Below, one piece after another: positions 1-4,696 of a stretch of 7,004 bases of DNA. Within the stretch, counting starts at the first letter, position 1. Every line of letters starts with the position of its first letter. The position numbers were made by a program, and so were the translations under genes. The stretch covers positions 1 to 7,004 of the forward strand of contig CAZFXZ010000034.1 in NCBI GenBank assembly GCA_964523165.1, read 5' to 3'. Below the pieces are notes generated by a model that worked only from the letters and a program-made list of their open reading frames with translations, did not search any database and was not told where the DNA came from. The stretch comes from CAZFXZ01 sp964523165. Lineage in GTDB: Bacteria > Patescibacteriota > Patescibacteriia > JACRDY01.

Positions 1-7
1 AGAGACT

Positions 8-514
8 ATGATTGATATAAATTTTTTCATGTCACTACTAACCGTTTTTGCTCAAGTTTTGTTTTTTGTTTTGTTGATCTTATTTTTTACTAACAGCAAA
101 CTTTTAACTGTCATTAGTCAATATGGTTTGGAAATTGCCGGCGTGCTAGTCATCACGGCCGTCGGTGGCAGTTTGATTTATTCGCAAGGTTTGGGTTTGC
201 CGCCGTGCGAGCTGTGTTGGTGGCAAAGAATATTTTTATTTCCCCAAGTTTGGTTGCTGATATTAGCGGTGTATCTGGATGATAAAAAAATCGCTGATTA
301 TATTTTGGGTTTATCAATTATTGGCGGTCTGATCGCCGCTTATCATTATTATGGCCAAATGATTTCGCCACAGATTTTGCCGTGCGCGATCGGCGCGGTG
401 TCGTGCGGCGATAAACCGTTTGTTGGCTTTGGCTATATTACGATTCCGATGATGTCGTTGACGGTTTTTGCTTTAATAATTTTGTTGATGTTGATTGTCA
501 GAAAAAAGAAGTAA
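8..514 (+). CDS. dsbB: DsbB/BdbC-family disulfide bond formation membrane protein
   Basis: Quinone-linked membrane thiol oxidase that would re-oxidise a DsbA-like partner outside the membrane. The first cysteine pair is C67-E-L-C70, followed by WWQR, the usual DsbB signature. The second pair is C126 and C133, six residues apart, followed by an ITIPMMS segment typical of the short BdbC-type proteins. Hydrophobic segments lie near residues 9-28, 41-60, 73-90, 98-115 and 144-163, and a basic RKKK tail ends the protein. At 168 residues it is longer than typical BdbC (about 140) because of the first helix, which precedes the four-helix core. The start is uncertain: only seven bases precede the ATG, the frame is open to the window edge, and a second in-frame ATG lies at 29. 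No SD is visible before either. No DsbA-like partner is in the window. The family call is firm; N-terminus and partner are not. Confidence 0.88.
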   Translation: MIDINFFMSLLTVFAQVLFFVLLILFFTNSKLLTVISQYGLEIAGVLVITAVGGSLIYSQGLGLPPCELCWWQRIFLFPQVWLLILAVYLDDKKIADYILGLSIIGGLIAAYHYYGQMISPQILPCAIGAVSCGDKPFVGFGYITIPMMSLTVFALIILLMLIVRKKK

Positions 515-535
515 GTATTCTTGAGTAGGTGTTTC

Positions 536-564
536 TTGACATTATTTAAAATATAATTTAAGTT
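536..564 (+). promoter_or_regulatory. Candidate promoter for the 83-residue membrane protein
   Basis: A perfect TTGACA -35 at 536-541 is followed after 17 bases by TAAGTT at 559-564, a weak -10 that keeps the important A2 and T6. Transcription would start near 571, giving a leader of about 24 bases that carries the SD. A perfect TATAAT sits at 552-557 but is only 10 bases from TTGACA, so it does not pair with it. The -35 is convincing; which -10 is used is an inference. Confidence 0.5.
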
Positions 565-579
565 GGCTTATCGTTCGTC

Positions 580-588
580 AAGGAGGGT
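580..588 (+). promoter_or_regulatory. Strong Shine-Dalgarno, AAGGAGGGT
   Basis: A near-complete anti-16S complement lies six bases before the ATG at 595 and fixes that start. It is notable because the core genes of the window (infB, trxA, the TrxB-like gene, gdhA) have no recognisable SD. Confidence 0.85.
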
Positions 589-594
589 ATTGAA

Positions 595-846
595 ATGGAA
601 CAAGGTTTGCAGTTGATGAAACCCCGATCGACCTGCGCCAAAATCTTTGATTTGATCAAAATTGCGGCTTGTGCGGTTGCCGGCGGTTTGTTTGGTCTGT
701 TTTTCGGCCTGACCGCTCTGCAGTCCGCAAGTCTCAGCTATTCAGCCGCTCGCATCATCGTCATCAGCTCGACGATCGGCTGGATGATGCTGGGCTTGTT
801 CATCGGCGGGTTGCTTTTCAGCCCCAATCATTACGAAGATTGTTAA
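595..846 (+). CDS. Small two-helix membrane protein with glycine zipper, unknown function
   Basis: I do not recognise this 83-residue protein. It has a short polar N-terminus (residues 1-19), a hydrophobic helix near 20-45, a short linker and a second helix near 52-76, then a polar NHYEDC tail. Helix 1 carries G30, G34 and G38 in a GxxxGxxxG spacing, with G31 beside them. Helix 2 carries G67 and G71. Such glycine zippers usually mark tightly packed or oligomerising membrane helices; oligomerisation here is an inference. Cysteines are at 14, 26 and the C-terminal residue 83. There is no cleavable signal peptide pattern. The gene is a self-contained unit: promoter at 536-564, strong SD at 580-588, and a terminator whose stem begins inside the stop codon. 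That transcriptional unit is the main evidence that so short a frame is real. About 51% GC over the first 120 bases (hand count), above the infB sample. Confidence 0.82.
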   Translation: MEQGLQLMKPRSTCAKIFDLIKIAACAVAGGLFGLFFGLTALQSASLSYSAARIIVISSTIGWMMLGLFIGGLLFSPNHYEDC

Positions 847-872
847 CCCTCGACTCTACCCGAGGGTTTTTT
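845..872 (+). terminator. Rho-independent terminator overlapping the stop codon
   Basis: Arms AACCCTCG (845-852) and CGAGGGTT (861-868) form a perfect 8-bp stem with an 8-base loop, followed by a T-run through 872. The left arm starts within the TAA at 844-846, so coding sequence and terminator are fused. It separates the small membrane protein from infB. Confidence 0.92.
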
Positions 873-882
873 CTTTATTTCA

Positions 883-911
883 TTGACTTTTGTCGATTAA
901 ACAAGTATCCT
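883..911 (+). promoter_or_regulatory. infB promoter, predicting a (nearly) leaderless mRNA
   Basis: TTGACT at 883-888 and TATCCT at 906-911 are separated by 17 bases. Only nine bases lie between the -10 and the ATG at 921, so a start 6-8 bases beyond the -10 would give a leader of roughly 1-4 bases. No SD is present in the 20 bases before the ATG. Confidence 0.65.
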
Positions 912-920
912 AGACCGTAC

Positions 921-2924
921 ATGAACGTCAGTGAACTAGCCCGTCGTTTGCGGGTTTCACCCAAAGAACTTTTTGAACTTTTACCCGAGTTTGGTTTTGA
1001 TATTGGTAAACGAGCAATTAAAGTTGACGATCGCGTAGCCAATCAAATCATGCGAGCTTGGCCGCGTTTTTATCGTGAACGCGAAGCTCGTTTAATGGCT
1101 GAAAAAAAACAAAAAGAAATTGAAGCTCGCAAAATGAGAATGGAAGGTAGCGGCCCGATCGTTTTGCCGGCCATTATGACGGTCAAAGATTTTGCCGCGG
1201 CGATCGATTTGCCGGTCAACACGGTGATCAAAGAATTGATGGGTAATGGTATTTTAGCCACCCTCAATGAACGTATCGATTTCAACACCGCTTCAATCAT
1301 CGCCGAAGACTTAGGTTTGTCTGTCGCCCAAGAGCAAGACGCCAAACAAACCATTGATCAGTCAACCGACGAAAAATTAAAATCCCGTCTGGATCAAGCC
1401 AAAGAAGCTGGCGTCACGGCGCGGCCGCCGGTCGTGGTCGTCATGGGTCACGTCGATCATGGCAAAACAAAATTATTAGATGCTATTCGTCAGACTAATA
1501 TTGTCGATACTGAACATGGTGGCATCACTCAGCACATCGGAGCTTATCAGGTCGAAAAAAATGGCCAGAAAATTACTTTTATTGATACACCCGGTCACGA
1601 AGCTTTTACCGCCATGCGTTCGCGAGGAGCCAAGGTTGCCGACATTGCGATTTTGGTTGTGGCGGCCGATGATGGTATTAAGCCTCAGACTATCGAAGCG
1701 ATCCAAATTATCCAAGCGATCAAACTGCCGTTTGTCGTGGCCATTAACAAAATCGATAAACCTGAAGCCAATATTGAAAAAGTTAAACAAGAACTAGCTC
1801 AGCAAAATTTGTTGACCGAAGATTGGGGCGGCAAAGTTATTACCGTGCCGATTTCCGCCAAAGCCGGGACTAACATCGATCAACTTTTGGAAACCATTTT
1901 ATTGGTGGCCGAAATGCAGCAATCCGACATTGTCGCTAACGCCGATGTTTCGGCTTTTGGTACCGTCATCGAAGCCCACAAAGATCCGAGCGAGGGCGCG
2001 GTAGCCACGGTTTTGGTCCAAGGTGGGACATTGCGACCCAATGATATCATGGGTATTGATGGCGGATTTTATGGCCGCGTCCGAGCTATGAAAAATTGGC
2101 AAGGCCTAGAAGTTAAAGAAGCTTTGCCTGGTACGCCGGTCAAAATTATTGGCTGGAAAACTTCACCTAAAGTCGGAGATATTTTGGAAGTAGCTGTTGA
2201 TCTCAAAGATCTCGATGCTAAAAAGGTCAAAAAGTTCATGACTAGCAACGAACAATCCAAGGTCGCCATCAAACAAGAAAACGAAGACGACGAGCAACGT
2301 CCGGCCAAAACTTTGAACATTGTTTTAAAGACCGACGTGCTTGGTTCGGCTGAAGCTATTATGGATTCTTTGGATAAATTGGAAAAACCCAAATCGGTGA
2401 ATTACAAAATCATTAGTCGTGGCCTGGGCAATATTACTGAAACCGACGTTTTGCAAGCCCTGGGTGACAATGCCGTGGTCTTGGGCTTTAACGTTTTGAC
2501 CACGCCGACAGCCAAACAAATGGCCGAAGATAAAGGCGTCGAAGTTAAGAGTTTTAAAATCATTTATGAATTGCTGGATTTGGTCAAAGAAAAATTAAAC
2601 AGCATGATTGAAATTGAAATTATAGAAATTGATCTGGGGACATTAGAGGTTTTGGCGGTTTTCAAAAAAGTCAAAGATGGCCAAGTTATCGGCGGTAAAG
2701 TTAAAACCGGCAAAGTTGAAGTTGGTCAGCACGCCCGCTTGATCCGTGATAATCTAGATTTGGCCCGTATGAAAATTGTCGAGCTGCAAGCCGGCAAGCA
2801 AAATGTCAAAGACGTCGACAAGGGCACGGAATGTGGTTTGAAAATCGATAGTAAGATCGACGTGGTGATCGGCGATTTATTGCAAGTTTATCGCGAAGAG
2901 CGCGTTGAGAAAAAAATAAAATAA
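921..2924 (+). CDS. infB: Translation initiation factor IF-2
   Basis: Cytoplasmic GTPase that places initiator tRNA on the small subunit and promotes subunit joining. At 667 residues it is shorter than B. subtilis (about 716) or E. coli (890) IF2, through a short N-terminal region, but all core domains are present. An N-terminal helical domain (1-48) and a basic, charged linker lead to an IF2_N-type domain near 76-135. The G domain shows GHVDHGKT at 176-183, GGITQHIG at 200-207, DTPGH at 222-226, NKID at 276-279 and SAK at 312-314. Domains II-IV follow, and the end (GDLLQVYREE then a Lys-rich tail) looks complete. The frame is open upstream to 669, but the ATG at 921 is chosen because the terminator at 845-872 and the promoter at 883-911 lie between, and the upstream translation does not look like protein. 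trxA follows after 17 bases with no terminator between, so the two are probably co-transcribed. Confidence 0.97.
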   Translation: MNVSELARRLRVSPKELFELLPEFGFDIGKRAIKVDDRVANQIMRAWPRFYREREARLMAEKKQKEIEARKMRMEGSGPIVLPAIMTVKDFAAAIDLPVNTVIKELMGNGILATLNERIDFNTASIIAEDLGLSVAQEQDAKQTIDQSTDEKLKSRLDQAKEAGVTARPPVVVVMGHVDHGKTKLLDAIRQTNIVDTEHGGITQHIGAYQVEKNGQKITFIDTPGHEAFTAMRSRGAKVADIAILVVAADDGIKPQTIEAIQIIQAIKLPFVVAINKIDKPEANIEKVKQELAQQNLLTEDWGGKVITVPISAKAGTNIDQLLETILLVAEMQQSDIVANADVSAFGTVIEAHKDPSEGAVATVLVQGGTLRPNDIMGIDGGFYGRVRAMKNWQGLEVKEALPGTPVKIIGWKTSPKVGDILEVAVDLKDLDAKKVKKFMTSNEQSKVAIKQENEDDEQRPAKTLNIVLKTDVLGSAEAIMDSLDKLEKPKSVNYKIISRGLGNITETDVLQALGDNAVVLGFNVLTTPTAKQMAEDKGVEVKSFKIIYELLDLVKEKLNSMIEIEIIEIDLGTLEVLAVFKKVKDGQVIGGKVKTGKVEVGQHARLIRDNLDLARMKIVELQAGKQNVKDVDKGTECGLKIDSKIDVVIGDLLQVYREERVEKKIK

Positions 2925-2941
2925 TAATTAAGCGACATTTT

Positions 2942-3268
2942 ATGTCCGAAATCATTTTGACCGATGATAATTTTACAGCCGAAGTTTTGCAGTCCAAAGA
3001 TCCGGTTTTAGTCGATTTTTTTGCTGTCTGGTGTGGGCCGTGCAAAATGCAAGGCCCGATCGTTGATGAATTAGCCACCGAGCTGGCCGGCCAAGCAGTC
3101 AAGATCGCCAAACTTGACGTTGACGCCGCTGGTCAAACGGCTATGAAATACGGCGTGCAATCGATCCCGACTTTGATTATTTTCAAAGATGGTCAACCGG
3201 TTGACACCATGATCGGCTTACAACCCAAAGAGGTCTTAAAAGCCAAATTGGAAAAATTAATGGCCTAA
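2942..3268 (+). CDS. trxA: Thioredoxin
   Basis: Classical 108-residue single-domain thioredoxin, a cytoplasmic dithiol carrier for ribonucleotide reductase, peroxidases and other substrates. The active site is W30-C31-G32-P33-C34-K35. The buried Asp25 (equivalent to E. coli Asp26) and the cis-proline P76 in SIPT are both present, and the length matches the family. There is no signal peptide. No SD precedes the ATG; the 17 bases after the infB stop are AT-rich. Translation may depend on coupling to infB, or on a weak internal promoter (TAATTA at 2925-2930, 11 bases before ATG, without a good -35). It shares a terminator with infB at 3283-3311. The catalytic set is complete, unlike that of the reductase-like protein encoded downstream, so its physiological reductant is unclear from this window. 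Confidence 0.97.
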   Translation: MSEIILTDDNFTAEVLQSKDPVLVDFFAVWCGPCKMQGPIVDELATELAGQAVKIAKLDVDAAGQTAMKYGVQSIPTLIIFKDGQPVDTMIGLQPKEVLKAKLEKLMA

Positions 3269-3282
3269 ATTATATAACCGTC

Positions 3283-3311
3283 AGTGGCCGCATTCATGCG
3301 GCCACTTTTTT
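3283..3311 (+). terminator. Terminator of infB-trxA
   Basis: AGTGGCCGC (3283-3291) pairs perfectly with GCGGCCACT (3298-3306) across a loop of ATTCAT whose ends can also pair, followed by a T-run to 3311. It begins 15 bases after the trxA stop. Confidence 0.94.
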
Positions 3312-3318
3312 ATAAAAT

Positions 3319-3353
3319 AAAAAAACCGTCTTAATTTTTTAGATCAAAGACGG
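3319..3353 (-). terminator. Minus-strand terminator containing the stop codon of the 82-residue gene
   Basis: Read on the minus strand, CCGTCTT (3353-3347) pairs with AAGACGG (3332-3326) across a 14-base loop, followed by a run of seven T (3325-3319). The gene's stop codon (3341-3339) lies in the loop and the first arm is coding. Together with the trxA terminator it insulates two converging units within about 70 bases. Confidence 0.82.
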
Positions 3354-3587
3354 ATTACCGATCAGGCGCTGACGCGTTTGGGTGCCGACCAAAACAGCGA
3401 AAGCTCCTACGGTTTGAGCCGTAGCAGTCAGAAAGCTGCCGGGTCGCTGACAGACGGCCGAGCGTGACTGATTGTCGCTCAAAGCCGAGGCTGTCCAGAC
3501 GAACAGAGCGACTGGCAGGCTGACGATGAAAGTCAGCGCTCCGACGGTGACGGCCGCGATGTTGGCGGTCTTTTCGCGAGTTGTCAT
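3339..3587 (-). CDS. Small two-helix membrane protein, unknown function
   Basis: I do not recognise this 82-residue protein. A short polar start (MTTREKT) leads into a long hydrophobic segment near residues 9-36. A polar linker with the single Cys46 follows, then a weaker hydrophobic segment near 51-68 and a TRQR tail. A two-helix hairpin topology is likely. The start is set by AGGAGGT five bases upstream of ATG and by a consensus-like promoter further upstream; a GTG in another frame at 3594 and an in-frame ATG at 3647 are less credible, the latter lying inside the -35. The stop codon lies inside its own terminator. GC content is about 59% over 3341-3587 (hand count), clearly above the roughly 42% in a 180-base infB sample. 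It converges on trxA and diverges from the TrxB-like gene. It shares layout, not sequence, with the small gene at 595. Confidence 0.78.
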   Translation of the reverse strand: MTTREKTANIAAVTVGALTFIVSLPVALFVWTASALSDNQSRSAVCQRPGSFLTATAQTVGAFAVLVGTQTRQRLIGNPSLI

Positions 3588-3592
3588 TGCGC

Positions 3593-3599
3593 ACCTCCT
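3593..3599 (-). promoter_or_regulatory. Strong Shine-Dalgarno, AGGAGGT
   Basis: A full anti-16S complement on the minus strand, five bases (GCGCA) before the ATG whose first base is 3587. It decides the start of the 82-residue membrane protein and excludes the longer reading of that frame. Confidence 0.85.
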
Positions 3600-3618
3600 G
3601 ACATAAAAAGAACTTTTT

Positions 3619-3647
3619 AATATACTAGGTATTATTAATGATGTCAA
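3619..3647 (-). promoter_or_regulatory. Promoter of the minus-strand membrane protein
   Basis: On the minus strand, TTGACA (3647-3642) and TATATT (3624-3619) are separated by exactly 17 bases. The predicted start near 3612 gives a leader of about 24 bases with the SD. The -35 is only eight bases from the -35 of the divergent TrxB-like gene. Confidence 0.78.
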
Positions 3648-3655
3648 TATCGTAG

Positions 3656-3684
3656 TTGAAAAAAATATCTTTTACCGCTAGTAT
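3656..3684 (+). promoter_or_regulatory. Promoter of the TrxB-like gene, predicting a (nearly) leaderless mRNA
   Basis: TTGAAA (3656-3661) and TAGTAT (3679-3684) have 17-base spacing. Ten bases separate the -10 from the ATG at 3695, so the transcript should start a few bases before the start codon. No SD is present. It lies back to back with the minus-strand promoter at 3619-3647. Confidence 0.65.
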
Positions 3685-3694
3685 GGTTTCAGTT

Positions 3695-4621
3695 ATGCCA
3701 AAACAATTTGATGTTATCGTCATTGGAGCGGCCGCGGCTGGATTAACGGCTGGACTTTATGCCGCCAGGCAAGGTCTTAAAACAGCTATAATTAGTCCCG
3801 AGATCGGCGGACAAATGTTGATTACCGGACAAATCGAAAATTATCCGGCCATCTTTTCTATTAGCGGACCGCAATTGGCCAGTATTATGGCCAGTCAATC
3901 CGCCACGCAGGGTGCTAATTTTATTTCTGATCGTGTAATTGGCCTACAGCCTCAAGATAAAAATTTTATTATCACCACCACTACCAAACAATATCAGACC
4001 AAGGCTGTGATTTTAGCTTTTGGTTTAAGTCCTCGCGCTCTACCGCTGACTCAAGCTGATAATTGGTTGGGCAAAGGTTTGTCGTATGGCCGCAATCACC
4101 AGACAGAAAATTATCGCGGCCGACAAATCGTGATTGTGGGCGGCGGGAGCGCGGCGGTGCAAACGGCCTTAGAGTTATCTAGCGTCGCCAAAGCCGTTAA
4201 AATTATTCATCGCAAGGATCGTCTGACGGCCGAACAATTTTTACTCGATAAATTAGCTGACAAAAATATCTCGGTGGTTTTGCAAGCCGAAGTAGCCAAA
4301 CTGGCCGGTAGTGATGTTTTGCAAAAAATAACTTTGACCAGCGGTGATGTTGTGGATGTCGACGATCTTATTATTGCTATTGGCTATGAAAGTAAAACCG
4401 ATTGGCTTAATGGTCTGGTGGAAATAAATCCGGCCGGCCAAATCGTCATCGATCAATATTGTGCCACGTCTTGTCCGGGGATTTTTGCGGCTGGCGATTG
4501 CACGACCTTGCCTTATAAACAATTGGTAATTTCAGCCGGTGAAGGTGCCAAAGCCGCTTTGTCGGCGGCCAAATATCTCAAAGGCCAAGACATGATCCGC
4601 GCCGATTGGGCTACGACATAA
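3695..4621 (+). CDS. Thioredoxin-reductase-like FAD/NAD(P) oxidoreductase lacking the CxxC active site
   Basis: Homologue of bacterial TrxB (308 residues; usual length 305-320). Domain order is the TrxB one: FAD-binding start with GAAAAG at 11-16, then GGQM and ENYP, an inserted NAD(P) domain with GGGSAA at 149-154 and HRKD at 172-175, and a closing FAD motif with FAAGDC, then PYKQL and AGEGAKAALSAAKYL. The redox CATC expected after GVSY is replaced by GRNH at 132-135, so a normal thioredoxin reductase reaction is excluded. The NADPH motif HRRxxxR is degenerate (K174, T178). The only cysteines are C256, C260 and C269. CxxC-less members of this fold include the TrxR-type ferredoxin/flavodoxin-NADP+ reductases, a possible alternative role. 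The start at 3695 is chosen because the upstream in-frame TTG (3656) and ATG (3683) lie in the -35 and -10. Family is firm, substrate unknown. Confidence 0.88.
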   Translation: MPKQFDVIVIGAAAAGLTAGLYAARQGLKTAIISPEIGGQMLITGQIENYPAIFSISGPQLASIMASQSATQGANFISDRVIGLQPQDKNFIITTTTKQYQTKAVILAFGLSPRALPLTQADNWLGKGLSYGRNHQTENYRGRQIVIVGGGSAAVQTALELSSVAKAVKIIHRKDRLTAEQFLLDKLADKNISVVLQAEVAKLAGSDVLQKITLTSGDVVDVDDLIIAIGYESKTDWLNGLVEINPAGQIVIDQYCATSCPGIFAAGDCTTLPYKQLVISAGEGAKAALSAAKYLKGQDMIRADWATT

Positions 4622-4623
4622 CT

Positions 4624-4652
4624 TTGACTTTTTTTGTTTTTTGCTCTAAAAG
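4624..4652 (+). promoter_or_regulatory. Weak candidate promoter for the Trp-rich protein gene
   Basis: TTGACT (4624-4629) is followed after 17 bases by TAAAAG (4647-4652), a poor -10. If used, transcription would start near 4659, inside the terminator of the preceding gene, giving a leader of just under 40 bases that carries the SD at 4685-4690. No better candidate is visible before the gene. Confidence 0.3.
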
Positions 4653-4669
4653 ACCAATAGGTCTTTTTT
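4648..4669 (+). terminator. Terminator of the TrxB-like gene
   Basis: AAAAGACC (4648-4655) pairs with GGTCTTTT (4660-4667) across a four-base AATA loop, with a T-run through 4669. It ends the unit 26 bases after the stop codon. Confidence 0.85.
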
Positions 4670-4684
4670 GTTCTTTTTCATCTC

Positions 4685-4690
4685 AAGGAG
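4685..4690 (+). promoter_or_regulatory. Shine-Dalgarno, AAGGAG
   Basis: A clear SD six bases before the ATG at 4697. It supports that start over other frames opening nearby, and makes this the third SD-led gene in the window. Confidence 0.8.
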
Positions 4691-4696
4691 TAACCC

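Noticed and set aside
515..535. Terminator after the DsbB-like gene
   Set aside because: Only a short AAGAA/TTCTT pairing without a T-run is visible, too weak to call.
552..557. Perfect TATAAT as the -10 of the 595 gene
   Set aside because: Only 10 bases from TTGACA and with no other -35 at 16-18 bases upstream. It could still contribute, so it is not listed as the main call.
669..920. N-terminal extension of IF2 in the open frame upstream of 921
   Set aside because: The frame overlaps the small membrane protein gene and crosses its terminator and the infB promoter. The translation is rich in Arg, Ser and His with no IF2 similarity.
1070..2519. Several minus-strand and +1-frame open frames inside infB
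   Set aside because: They are antisense or shifted readings of a well-conserved gene, without SD or promoter, and their products have biased low-quality composition.
3588..3647. Longer form of the minus-strand membrane protein (20 more residues)
   Set aside because: Its start overlaps the TTGACA -35, and the strong SD points to the ATG at 3587.
3656..3694. TTG (3656) or ATG (3683) as start of the TrxB-like protein
   Set aside because: The TTG is the first half of the -35 TTGAAA and the ATG lies over the -10. Neither has an SD, and the FAD fold begins normally right after the ATG at 3695.
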